DNA from: an uncultured Fodinibius sp.
Lineage (GTDB): Bacteria; Bacteroidota; Rhodothermia; Balneolales; Balneolaceae
Length of the DNA stretch: 64,000 nt
Assembly: GCA_913056455.1 (NCBI GenBank)
Contig: CAJXMJ010000002.1
Location: 1-64,000 of the forward strand
Direction: 5' to 3'
In this document: positions 37,096 through 45,109 of the stretch, piece by piece
Layout: each line of letters opens with the position of its first letter
How positions within the stretch are numbered: position 1 is the stretch's first letter
Position numbers and translations under genes: made by a program
The notes under the pieces: generated by a model
Seen by the model: the letters and a program-made list of their open reading frames with translations, nothing else
Database searches by the model: none
Told to the model about the DNA's origin: nothing

Positions 37096-37992
37096 TTACG
37101 ATTGTGTTAATTCCTCATATGCTACGCCAAGATTATCCGAGAGAGTCCAAAAATCGGCATAGAGAAAATGATCGAATTCTTCGAGTGTTTCTTTATTGGT
37201 TATCTCCTGCTTGCTCAGCCCCTGTTCAATCCCTTTCTGGGCATAATTCAATACTGCTGAAAGATAGTTCTCCATCACCCCCAGATCATCCTTGTTACCT
37301 GTTACTCCATACTCTGGTTTGGCATGACCAAAAATATAAATAGCATCAGAAGGATACTCATCCGCAACAGCTGATAAAATTTTGATCCAGCTTCGCATGG
37401 AAGCGCCCGACGGCCGATCGGTATAGGGATTCATCCTATTAAATACTAAGTCGCCCATATGCACAACATTAGCCTGCTCAAAATAGACCACTGAATCTCC
37501 ACTCGTGTGCCCGGGTCCATAGTATTTGGCATGAATGGTTTCATCTCCCAAGTCCATTTCCCAGCTCTCGGAATAGGTAGTATCAGGAAACGCTGTATTC
37601 CCTTCACCTTCACTCTCCTTATTTGCTTTCTGCATCAGTTTCGGCACATTATCATGGGCAATCATCTTTTCAGCTACACCTTTAAATATCGGATTCCCAC
37701 CGGTATGATCACCATGATGATGCGTATTGATAAGCAGATTTAATGGCTGATCCGTCTTATCTCGCAGTCCGTTTAGGCAATTTTTTGCAGTTTTGGGGTA
37801 TTGAGAGTCAATAACCGCCATTGCATCCGGTGATGCCAGCCAACCAATGGTACCACCCCGTTCTGTAAAATATCCGACATTGCGGCGAAGTGTTTTGAAA
37901 CGGCCTTGGTTATTGGCAAAAAGAGATTTAAACGGAAGGGCAGCTCCAGCTGCCAACATGGAAGAATGAAATAGAAATTGACGTCGGTCCAT
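37096..37992 (-). CDS. Tat-exported metallo-beta-lactamase-fold hydrolase
   Basis: The protein has 298 residues. The N-terminus (MDRRQFLFHSSMLAAGAALP) is a twin-arginine signal, so it is exported folded, which fits a metalloenzyme. The zinc-site motif is THHHGDHTGG, with a further ligand histidine in YGPGHTSGDSVV and a late one in FGHAKPEYG, so a dinuclear site is complete. The family covers hydrolases of many esters, thioesters and quinoprotein-linked intermediates, and the substrate is unknown. The small zinc-ribbon gene follows after 2 bases. Confidence 0.87.
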   Translation of the reverse strand: MDRRQFLFHSSMLAAGAALPFKSLFANNQGRFKTLRRNVGYFTERGGTIGWLASPDAMAVIDSQYPKTAKNCLNGLRDKTDQPLNLLINTHHHGDHTGGNPIFKGVAEKMIAHDNVPKLMQKANKESEGEGNTAFPDTTYSESWEMDLGDETIHAKYYGPGHTSGDSVVYFEQANVVHMGDLVFNRMNPYTDRPSGASMRSWIKILSAVADEYPSDAIYIFGHAKPEYGVTGNKDDLGVMENYLSAVLNYAQKGIEQGLSKQEITNKETLEEFDHFLYADFWTLSDNLGVAYEELTQS

Positions 37993-38109
37993 AGGAGCAA
38001 AATTTGATTGTTGTTATTCTTTCCGGAATTAATTCACATTAACGAAGTCTATTCAGTGGTTCAACCTCTTTATAATCATCACCATTCCGGACGATATTAA
38101 CAATGGTTT

Positions 38110-38481
38110 CTACAGGGCCAGATCTTCACGTATTAACAAAAGAATTGCAGCGTGCGGACAGATAAGATACTTCTCATTCTCGAATTCGATTTCATGGGCT
38201 TTATCCTTCAAAAAGATCGCTAAGTCCCCCTCTTCAGCCTGCATCCCAATATACTGTGTTTGGCTTGTTTCTTTCCAGGCTTCATCTACCTCATTAGAAG
38301 GGATTGGATAACCAGGTCCCGTCTTAACCACATATCCACTGTGGATATCTGCTTTTTCCTTAACTGTTGCAGGCAGTACGAGTCCGCTTTTAGTCGTTGT
38401 TTCCATGTCCCGCGGCTTAATAAGCACACGATCGCCAACAACAATAAAATTTTCTACTGAATTTAAATATTCTTGAATCAT
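38110..38481 (-). CDS. GroES-like (Cpn10 fold) protein, solitary
   Basis: The protein has 123 residues from the ATG at 38481; a GTG one codon earlier is less likely. GroES features are VVGDRVLIKPRD, the mobile-loop-like KSGLVLPATV, and GYVVKTGPGYPIP. It is about 25 residues longer than GroES because of an extra stretch (SNEVDEAWKETSQTQYIGMQ) before the final strands EGDLAIFLKDKAHEIEF and YLICPHAAILLLIRED. No groEL is adjacent. It may be a second co-chaperonin or a GroES-fold protein with another role. The retained hydrophobic loop leaves chaperonin binding possible. Confidence 0.78.
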   Translation of the reverse strand: MIQEYLNSVENFIVVGDRVLIKPRDMETTTKSGLVLPATVKEKADIHSGYVVKTGPGYPIPSNEVDEAWKETSQTQYIGMQAEEGDLAIFLKDKAHEIEFENEKYLICPHAAILLLIREDLAL

Positions 38482-38584
38482 CACAATTATTTACTTTAAA
38501 AAATCTGCGATTGTATAAACGCCCAAAGTTAACGTGTTTGTATAACAATCTGAACTAAAGATTCTCTCCATATCCACTAAAATT

Positions 38585-39436
38585 ATGGACTTAACAAATA
38601 AGCTATGCATTGTTACGGGAGCTAATTCCGGAATCGGCAAAGAAACCGCCCGTAGCTTTGCTGCCGGTGGTGCCTACGTAATTATGATCTGTCGTAATGA
38701 GGAACGTGCCAAAACTGCTCGACAGGATATTATAGATGATACAGGTAATACCGGCATCAAGATTATTCTTGCTGATCTGGCCGTACAACATGATGTGCGT
38801 TCTGCAGCGCAACAGATCAATCAGGAGTTCGATGAAATTGATGTACTCGTTAATAATGCCGGGCTCATTGCTAATGAGCGGGAAGAAACCATCGACGGCA
38901 TTGAAAAAACGCTGGCCGTAAATCACCTGGCTCCCTTTCTGCTAACCAATTTACTTTGGGATGGTCTTGAGCAATCACAGGGTGTACGAATAATCAATGT
39001 ATCATCTGAAATGCACAAAATTGGCGCTAAAGTATTTGACTTGAACAATCTTCAGCTTACCGATAATTATTCTGCCATGAATGCTTACGGCGTTTCCAAG
39101 CTTTGCAATATTATGTTTACTCATGAACTGGCTAAGCGAGCAAAAAATAACACTATCACTGCTTATAGCCTGCATCCGGGGGTAGTTGGAACGCAATTAG
39201 CCGAAGAAGCAGGATGGCTGACGAAACTTTTTTATTGGGTGGGAAAACCGTTTATGCGATCGCCAAAGTTGGGGGCCGAGACAACTATTTACCTGGCAAC
39301 ATCTGAGGAAGTCACTTCTGCAAGTGGCCAATATTTTAAGGATAAGGAAGTAGTTAAACCCGCTGCCATCGCCTATAATGATGATATCACTTCACGGCTA
39401 TGGGAGAAAAGTGCCCAATTGACGGGATTATCCTAA
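38585..39436 (+). CDS. Short-chain dehydrogenase/reductase
   Basis: The protein has 283 residues of Rossmann fold. The nucleotide motif is TGANSGIG, NNAG follows near residue 90, the serine is in IINVSSEMHKIG, and the catalytic Tyr and Lys are in AYGVSKLCN. CRNEERAKTA after the second strand, with Arg, suggests NADP(H). It resembles the retinol dehydrogenase-like branch of SDRs, but the substrate cannot be set by eye. Its last 9 bases overlap the convergent gene at 39428. Confidence 0.88.
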   Translation: MDLTNKLCIVTGANSGIGKETARSFAAGGAYVIMICRNEERAKTARQDIIDDTGNTGIKIILADLAVQHDVRSAAQQINQEFDEIDVLVNNAGLIANEREETIDGIEKTLAVNHLAPFLLTNLLWDGLEQSQGVRIINVSSEMHKIGAKVFDLNNLQLTDNYSAMNAYGVSKLCNIMFTHELAKRAKNNTITAYSLHPGVVGTQLAEEAGWLTKLFYWVGKPFMRSPKLGAETTIYLATSEEVTSASGQYFKDKEVVKPAAIAYNDDITSRLWEKSAQLTGLS

Positions 39437-39934
39437 TACAAAAAATCGCTTCACGCGAATCTTTCGGGATCGCCAGATTAAATTACCGACTTTATCTTCG
39501 GTGATTTTATTCTCTTGCGTATCACTATCAGAAACCTCTTCCGGCATTTTTTCTTTAGCCTCATCCAAATGAAGATTATCCAAGAAAAGCTTTAGCTGGT
39601 TGCGATCGAAATGGGAGTAGCGATTTTCTAACGCTTTAATAACATCGGGCCAAATTTCGGGTCGCGCCGACCATTCAATACCCAAACCTATAGCATTCTC
39701 AGGAGCATCTTCACCCAAACATATATTCAACCGTTCATTAATATCGGTGGGTACTGGTTCATGACGCAATAATTTGGGGCCCAATTCATCACCGTTGGAA
39801 CGCGGGAAAAAACTTTTCCACATCTGATTTGTGTAAGGATGATGGTAGTAAACCTCATACCGTTTACTATCCTTACGTAATTGTTTCATCTCATTTATAA
39901 GGGCAACCTGTTTGTCGTGATCAATAATATACAT
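39428..39934 (-). CDS. Hypothetical protein
   Basis: The protein has 168 residues, cytoplasmic by lack of signal or membrane segment. It has a charged helical start (DKQVALINEMKQLRKDSKR), a region with aromatic residues (YEVYYHHPYTNQMWKSFFP), a helical region near ALENRYSHFDRNQLKLFLDN and a basic C-terminus (WRSRKIRVKRFFVLG). I do not recognise a family. It converges on the SDR gene and overlaps its 3' end by 9 bases. Confidence 0.6.
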   Translation of the reverse strand: MYIIDHDKQVALINEMKQLRKDSKRYEVYYHHPYTNQMWKSFFPRSNGDELGPKLLRHEPVPTDINERLNICLGEDAPENAIGLGIEWSARPEIWPDVIKALENRYSHFDRNQLKLFLDNLHLDEAKEKMPEEVSDSDTQENKITEDKVGNLIWRSRKIRVKRFFVLG

Positions 39935-40146
39935 GGCATCATGTTCTTTTAGATTCAGGGTTTTATCCCCGAGCCAACATCAATATCAGTAGCAACTCCA
40001 TCTATATGTACAAAACATTCTAACATTTGTTCCTTTAATACATTTATTTTCTTTAATCCTTCGATTGCATTCGGTTAAAGAATATCTCATACTTCCTTTT
40101 GTGATGTTATTTAAACGCCCAGCACCTTCAATTAAGTCAACTATTG

Positions 40147-40965
40147 ATGGCTATCAGAACCTACCGGAATCCCCCATCGCTAAAACCTATATGCACCATT
40201 ATTTTATGGGGATTCTTTTTGGCAGTGCCTATTGCTGATTCTATGGGACAATCCACTTTTGACCGTGGCAAAAGATACTATCACCAGAGAGATGCCAATG
40301 CTGATTCCTTTAAAGCAGATCCTACCAATATTAACCGAGCTATTGATCTATTCAAAGCAGCCTTAGATCAGAGTATTAAGCCCGAAGAGTCAGCCACATA
40401 TCTCCTGCGGTCTTACTATTTCAAGGGGATGTTTACCGGGATTAGTGAAGACCAGCAAAAGGAGGTATATGACAAAGGACGCGATTTGGGAGAGAGGATG
40501 ATGGAACGCTATCCCGATTCAGTCCCCATTAAATTCTGGTATGCTGCCAATATCGGGCGCTGGGCAGATGTACACGGTTTTGTAAAGGCTGCAACCAACG
40601 GCATCTCCAAAAAATTGAGACGAGTCTGTGAGGAGATTATTAAAGAAAACCCCCGGTACCAAGACGGAGGAGGATATCGTATTTTAGCACAGGTCCACTT
40701 TTATTCCCCCCATATCCCGATTGTTATGGGCTGGCCCTCAAAAGACAAGGCATTCGAACTTGTTCAGAAAGCTTTGGAGATCGCACCAGACAATCCCACA
40801 AATAAAATATTGTATGCTAATATATTACTCGAATTTGATCAGGATGAGGAAGCAAAAGAACAACTCCACCAAATCAAACGCATGAGACCCCGAGCCTCTC
40901 ACACCGTTGAAGATCGGTACGTTCAATATCGCAGCCAAAAGCTATTCGAGGAACATTTCCATTAA
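40147..40965 (+). CDS. Exported TPR protein, TatT-like
   Basis: The protein has 272 residues from the ATG at 40147. A signal peptide (IILWGFFLAVPIADSMG) ends near residue 35. The rest is helical and repeat-rich, with INRAIDLFKAALDQSI, a central aromatic stretch (PIKFWYAANIGRWADVHGF) and a clear TPR near the end (ALEIAPDNPTNKILYANILL). The pattern matches the TatT component family of TPR proteins, some of which work beside TRAP-type binding proteins. No TRAP genes are nearby, so that role is not supported here. It overlaps the convergent gene at 40962 by 4 bases. Confidence 0.7.
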   Translation: MAIRTYRNPPSLKPICTIILWGFFLAVPIADSMGQSTFDRGKRYYHQRDANADSFKADPTNINRAIDLFKAALDQSIKPEESATYLLRSYYFKGMFTGISEDQQKEVYDKGRDLGERMMERYPDSVPIKFWYAANIGRWADVHGFVKAATNGISKKLRRVCEEIIKENPRYQDGGGYRILAQVHFYSPHIPIVMGWPSKDKAFELVQKALEIAPDNPTNKILYANILLEFDQDEEAKEQLHQIKRMRPRASHTVEDRYVQYRSQKLFEEHFH

Positions 40966-41309
40966 CGCAACAGGTTTAAAACAAATCCAATGACATCTCT
41001 GCTAAGCTGATCCTCTTTAATCCGCCCGTTAACCTGCTGATTAGAAACCGTTACCTCCCCATGGAATGAAAAACTAACTTCTTTATCTTTACTGTTGGGG
41101 GCCTTCAATGTGATCCTGAGATTAGGCTGACTCCCATCCCATTCAATTGGCTGTTCCAACGGAATAGAAAAATCGAGCATGGGATCTTTAAATCCACCGC
41201 CGGTATCGATCGCAGAAAATTCCAGGTCGATGTTATGAGATTCATTGAGATCAATATCTTGCCCATCCCATGTTAATGACGTTATTTCAGCAGAAGTCTG
41301 TATTTTCAT
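40962..41309 (-). CDS. Hypothetical protein, beta-rich
   Basis: The protein has 115 residues with no signal peptide, membrane segment or cysteine. The pattern of alternating polar and hydrophobic residues (IDLEFSAIDTGGG, LRITLKAPNSKDKEVSFSFHG) suggests a beta-sandwich. I know no family for it. It converges on the TPR gene with a 4-base overlap of coding ends. Confidence 0.55.
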   Translation of the reverse strand: MKIQTSAEITSLTWDGQDIDLNESHNIDLEFSAIDTGGGFKDPMLDFSIPLEQPIEWDGSQPNLRITLKAPNSKDKEVSFSFHGEVTVSNQQVNGRIKEDQLSRDVIGFVLNLLR

Positions 41310-41378
41310 TTGGGTACTATCTTGTATTCCTTAATTTCAGTCCAATAATAGGCAAGCTGATGATCTTTTAGAAATGCT

Positions 41379-41537
41379 ATGGATAAGAAAGAATGTCCCG
41401 GTTGTGCAGTAGAAGTGGATGCCGATGCAGAGATCTGTCCCATTTGTGGATATGAGTTCCCAAGTCAGCCGATACATTATCAAATCGCAGCGTGGATTAT
41501 GATTTTGTTGCTGTTATTATACTGGGTGGTTTTTTAG
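41379..41537 (+). CDS. Small zinc-ribbon membrane protein (52 residues)
   Basis: This gene was found by reading; it runs from ATG at 41379 to TAG at 41535-41537. The start MDKKECPGCAVEVDADAEIC leads into PICGYEF, giving two CxxC pairs as in double-cysteine zinc ribbons. It then has a linker (PSQPIHYQ) and a membrane helix (AAWIMILLLLLYWVVF) that ends the protein. A cytoplasmic zinc ribbon attached to a C-terminal membrane helix is a recurring small-protein design. It lies in a poorly coding stretch that also holds the hairpin run at 41662. Confidence 0.75.
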   Translation: MDKKECPGCAVEVDADAEICPICGYEFPSQPIHYQIAAWIMILLLLLYWVVF

Positions 41538-41661
41538 AATCATTTCGCTATTCAAAAATTACTATGAACTTACTCTTTGAATTTATACCCGTAGATGATG
41601 TCCCAAAATTACTTGGTCGTACTCTGACCAATAATCCGATATATTAAGTTCTATGACTGGG

Positions 41662-41845
41662 CCTATTATAGGTAACTCCAAGGAGTTATAGCTATACATT
41701 TCTGAACTGGTTCAATAACGTATAGAGTTACAATGCTTGAAGCATGCAGAGGTTGTATCTACTATCTTCAAGTGTAACTCAGCGCAAGGCCGATTTTATT
41801 ACCAGGAAAGAATCCCCGTTATATTTCAAACGGGGATTCTTTTTC
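41662..41845 (+). ncRNA. Candidate structured RNA ending in an intrinsic terminator
   Basis: No protein-coding frame explains this stretch, yet it holds consecutive inverted repeats. They are CCTATTATAGG (41662-41672); TAACTCC/GGAGTTA (41673-41688); CTATAC/GTATAG (41692-41725) enclosing TGAAC/GTTCA; GAGTTACA (41725-41732) with TGTAACTC (41773-41780), stacked on CTTGAAG (41736-41742) with CTTCAAG (41766-41772), a 15-base-pair stem with a 3-base bulge; and then a terminator. GTAACTC and GAGTTA each occur twice, so alternative pairings compete. A small RNA or a leader with switching structure are both possible. A small transposon-derived inverted repeat is the other explanation. The assignment is by eye. 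Confidence 0.4.
41808..41845 (+). terminator. Strong intrinsic terminator without an upstream protein gene
   Basis: AAGAATCCCCGTT and AACGGGGATTCTT form a 13-base-pair stem with an 8-base loop (or shorter with breathing), followed by TTTTC on the plus strand. The nearest plus-strand gene ends 270 bases upstream, so it probably ends an RNA made from the stretch before it. Confidence 0.88.
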
Positions 41846-42116
41846 TTAGGACTAAATTCTCTTGAAGGTTAATGATCTCTACTCTGATGTTACTAGTCCC
41901 AAAACTGGCTTTTAACTCAATTAGCTTCTCTTTTGATGGCGCTGAAGTATTGCGTTACCTGATGGTTATATTTCTGCTGTATGATCAGCCTTGACTGTTT
42001 AGTAATTAATAATGAAATAGTTTTATTACCTTTCGTCGCTCATATGATACAGGATAGTTTATTAGATAGGAAGAAAATTCATGAACCAGTTCAGAACCAT
42101 ATAGAAATTGTTAGAA
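41846..42116. other. Intergenic region before the kelch/winged-helix gene
   Basis: These 271 bases have stops in every frame and no strong hairpin, apart from a weak GGACTA/TAGTCC pair near 41850-41900. The region presumably holds the promoter of the gene at 42117. I see no clear motif. Confidence 0.4.
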
Positions 42117-44291
42117 ATGATTTTGTGTAGGTGTAAGAATAGATTGGGTTTTAGAAGAGGTGCCAGAACTTTTTCAAGCATCTTGACCATAACCATTATG
42201 CTTTTGCTAGCGCTAATGCCTTTGGTCAAATCAGAAGCTGTTGCTTCCCAAAACAATAACATTAGTATTATAGCGGACTTGCTGGTAGATAGGAACAATG
42301 ACGCCCGTCCCGATCGGCTGGGTAAGAAGGTCACTGTAAGAGGTCGGGCTACGGTAGGAACCAACGTTCTTAATAACCAATACCTGCTTCTTTACGTGCA
42401 AGACCACACAGCTGGTATTATGGTCTTTTCCGATACACTGGAAGTCTCCGTATCGAAAGGTGACAGCCTGCTGGTAACCGGTACGCTCAAGCTCCATGCC
42501 AGCAAGCCTGAGATTGTGGTTGACGATCTAGAGGTATTACACTCAGAAACCCGTAGTCCTAAACCAAAACCACTGAGCCAGGCTTTTACGGATCCTGAAG
42601 GACACCGTGGATTGCTAGTAAGCGGGGAGGCTATCGTAAAAGACAGAAACCCTTCGAAAAATATTAAGATGCTTCGAATCTCACCCACTAACGGAGGTGC
42701 CGACTCACTTCACATCTTCGTATCTCGGGCTAATATTCATTATGAGAACTTTAACTTTGATGCCCTTGAAGTGGGAGACCGGATCCACATACGTGGCATT
42801 CTTATCCGATATATCTCTGACTTCACTGGTAAAACGCTCTATCAGGTCTTGCCTCGTAGGCCAGACGATCTCACTATGAATAACTTACAGCCAATGGTAA
42901 GCGAGGGATCATTTATCTATGCAGATACTGACACCACATCAGGGATTATTTACATGTTACTCGAAAGTGGTCTGTGGGGATATAACTTGTCCAACAAAAG
43001 CTGGCGTTTCTTAGATGCCCTTGAGGATTTTGAAGAATCGTTTAAAACCTATGAATTCGGCTTCAATGAAAAAACCAATGTGATCCAATTATGGTCACGG
43101 GGGATGGGAAAGCTTTTTAGTATTAACCCCGAAACATATGATATTGAAAGAGAAGACCATTCTGCTGAACACCAGAACCAGTTTGGACATTTTCCCTTTT
43201 TCCGAGACAGTACGCTTTATGCTTTCGGGGGATTCGGCTACTGGAATTACCACAACATGATAATTCACTTTAACCATTCACAAACTCAGTGGGGGATACA
43301 GTCTGTTGGTCCTAGTTCACCGTATCCCAATCGCCGGATTCCCACAACAGGTATGTATGATCGCCAAAAGGATCAGCTATATATTTTCGGGGGACGTGGC
43401 ACTGAATCAGGATATGCTGGAGACCGAAATGCAGTTGCCCAAGATTATCGAGATATCTGGAGCTTTTCGTTTGATAGCCAACAGTGGAACAAGATCATGA
43501 CTCTTGAACAACCCGAAAATGGGGCGGGTGGAATCATCCATCCATCAAAAATAGGAAAAACCAACAAGGGATCCTCCTCATTATATCTTCCGGAGAAGCA
43601 GCTATGGTTTATTCCCACTGTTGAACCTAACCCATTACATGACACCTTTTACTTCAGGACAGTAAACTTATCAACGCAGAATACAAGAGGAATCACATCA
43701 CCGGATTTTGATCGTTCTAATAACTTTATCCCAACAAATTATTTTTATAATCCTGAGGCTGATGAAGTGGTTTTTGTAGGAATCGAAAATCTCGCAAACG
43801 CTAAGAGCTATCCCGTACGTATTCACCGAATACCCGCTGATTCCCTGGTGGGAAAGATCAGTGATCCACCTTTTTATCTCTCCGCTAACCTATACTACTA
43901 TCTGATCGGACTATTCGTAATCGGAGGATTTCTGTATTGGTTCAACAAAAATATGAGGAATGGTAAAAAGGCAGAAGAACAAGAGAGTGAATCCCTATCC
44001 TATCACTCACTTCTTCAGGCCAGCTGGTATAATGGCCAAGAGAAAAAATTGTTAGAGTATATGCATGGGCAGGATCGATTTCTGAATTCACAGGAGATCG
44101 AAGAGCTACTGTGGAATGATATAGAATCTTACGACTATCGCCGGAGACTTCGGAACGACATTCTCAAAGAAATAAACAGGAAGTTTAAAAAGCACTTTCC
44201 CGAACTCGAGCGTTTAATTCTTCGAAAAAAAGATCCCAATGATAACCGTCGCTATCTATATGGGCTTAATAAACAGCTCATCGAGGATTAG
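42117..44291 (+). CDS. Transmembrane OB-fold/kelch sensor with winged-helix-like cytoplasmic tail
   Basis: The protein has 724 residues from the ATG at 42117; a TTG three codons earlier is possible. A long signal peptide (ILTITIMLLLALMPLVKSEAVA) ends near residue 42. Residues about 45-265 form OB-type domains (RLGKKVTVRGRATVG, LLLYVQDHTAGIMVF). Residues about 275-580 carry kelch-type beta-propeller blades (LYAFGGFGYWNY, LYIFGGRGTESG). One membrane helix (LIGLFVIGGFLYWF) lies at about 592-606. The last 95 residues are basic and helical (FLNSQEIEELLWNDIESYDY, RRRLRNDILKEINRKFKKHF, then NDNRRYLYGL), recalling a winged helix. A periplasmic sensor joined to a DNA-binding-like domain would be a one-component membrane regulator. 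That function is inference. Confidence 0.72.
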   Translation: MILCRCKNRLGFRRGARTFSSILTITIMLLLALMPLVKSEAVASQNNNISIIADLLVDRNNDARPDRLGKKVTVRGRATVGTNVLNNQYLLLYVQDHTAGIMVFSDTLEVSVSKGDSLLVTGTLKLHASKPEIVVDDLEVLHSETRSPKPKPLSQAFTDPEGHRGLLVSGEAIVKDRNPSKNIKMLRISPTNGGADSLHIFVSRANIHYENFNFDALEVGDRIHIRGILIRYISDFTGKTLYQVLPRRPDDLTMNNLQPMVSEGSFIYADTDTTSGIIYMLLESGLWGYNLSNKSWRFLDALEDFEESFKTYEFGFNEKTNVIQLWSRGMGKLFSINPETYDIEREDHSAEHQNQFGHFPFFRDSTLYAFGGFGYWNYHNMIIHFNHSQTQWGIQSVGPSSPYPNRRIPTTGMYDRQKDQLYIFGGRGTESGYAGDRNAVAQDYRDIWSFSFDSQQWNKIMTLEQPENGAGGIIHPSKIGKTNKGSSSLYLPEKQLWFIPTVEPNPLHDTFYFRTVNLSTQNTRGITSPDFDRSNNFIPTNYFYNPEADEVVFVGIENLANAKSYPVRIHRIPADSLVGKISDPPFYLSANLYYYLIGLFVIGGFLYWFNKNMRNGKKAEEQESESLSYHSLLQASWYNGQEKKLLEYMHGQDRFLNSQEIEELLWNDIESYDYRRRLRNDILKEINRKFKKHFPELERLILRKKDPNDNRRYLYGLNKQLIED

Positions 44292-44430
44292 AATCCCCAA
44301 AAGAACTTGTTAAAACAATTAAGGCATATTTGCCCTCCTTTTGGGGTTGAAGAGTATTCTCGGTAACAATGCGATAACAACTGCTGTGTGTATAGCCACT
44401 TAGCAAACAGAAAGGTACTTTTCAGCAACA

Positions 44431-44472
44431 AAAAAGGCCCTTCAATAGCTATAATCTACTATTAAAGAGCCC
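44431..44472 (-). terminator. Terminator after tRNA-Pro
   Basis: On the minus strand, GGGCTCTTTAATAG pairs imperfectly with CTATTGAAGGGCC, followed by TTTTTTG. It lies 6 bases past the tRNA 3' end. The stem has two mismatches. Confidence 0.6.
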
Positions 44473-44478
44473 TAAAAG

Positions 44479-44552
44479 TCGGGACGACTGGATTTGAACC
44501 AGCGACCCCACGACCCCCAGTCGTGTGCTCTACCTGACTGAGCCACGTCCCG
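44479..44552 (-). tRNA. tRNA-Pro (GGG anticodon)
   Basis: This minus-strand 74-base cloverleaf has acceptor CGGGACG/CGTCCCG, D-arm GCTC/GAGC, anticodon arm CACGA-CTGGGGG-TCGTG and T-arm GCTGG/CCAGT around TTCAAAT. The anticodon is GGG. Confidence 0.95.
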
Positions 44553-44639
44553 ATTGCTAAATTTCAATATTTAAAAAACTAAAATCACTTCCTGTGATTA
44601 GCGTTGCTAAAGATAGGGCTGTCGGTTGCAAAACTCAAC

Positions 44640-45041
44640 CTATTCTTCAATAGATTGGCACAGCTCAACAAGTACGCCATGATTATCTTTTGGGTGTACA
44701 AATGCCACCAATTTGCTGTCAGCTCCAAGGCTGGGTTCATCGCTCAGCACCGTAAAACCTTCATCTCGCAAGCGATTAAGCTCGGCATGGATATCATCCA
44801 CTTCGAAAGCTACGTGATGCATGCCTTCGCCTTTTTTGGCTACATATTTAGCAATCACTGAATCCGGATCTGTAGCACCCAACAGTTCCACCTTAGACTG
44901 CCCTGTTTCAAAGAACGCCGTTTCCACTTTTTGCTCTTCTACGACTTCGCGCTTATAGCATTCTCCGTTCAAGAGCTTTTCGTAGGTGTCTACCGCTTCC
45001 TCCAAATCATCAACCGCTATACCGATATGATCAATATGCAT
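44640..45041 (-). CDS. mce: Methylmalonyl-CoA epimerase
   Basis: The protein has 133 residues, the usual size of this glyoxalase/VOC-fold enzyme. Metal-ligand positions are visible in MHIDHIGIAVDDLEEAV, EGMHHVAFEVDDI and the C-terminal HGVLVELCQ. It interconverts the R and S forms of methylmalonyl-CoA between propionyl-CoA carboxylase and the B12-dependent mutase. The carboxylase beta chain is in the window at 32988; the mutase is not seen. The spacing to serA upstream (68 bases, same strand) allows co-transcription. Confidence 0.9.
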   Translation of the reverse strand: MHIDHIGIAVDDLEEAVDTYEKLLNGECYKREVVEEQKVETAFFETGQSKVELLGATDPDSVIAKYVAKKGEGMHHVAFEVDDIHAELNRLRDEGFTVLSDEPSLGADSKLVAFVHPKDNHGVLVELCQSIEE

Positions 45042-45109
45042 AATAATAGGATTCAGAATATTGTAATTCCGTATTCAGCAGTTTCCTACTCAATACTTGT
45101 TATTCATAA

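Noticed and set aside
38039-38110. A -1 frame after the GroES-like stop reads 28 coding-like codons (SGPVETIVNIVRNGDDY, ending LNRLR), suggesting a frameshift.
   Set aside because: The zero-frame protein already ends in the complete GroES-fold strand ILLLIRED, there is no slippery sequence, and the run is short enough to be chance.
41564-41647. A 27-codon frame starting ATG (MNLLFEFIPVDDVPKLL) before the hairpin run, a possible leader peptide.
   Set aside because: There is no ribosome site, no run of regulatory codons and no recognisable family; it is too short to support.
44294-44346. CCCCAAAAG/CTTTTGGGG repeat after the kelch gene as a terminator.
   Set aside because: The loop is over 30 bases and no T run follows, so termination is doubtful.
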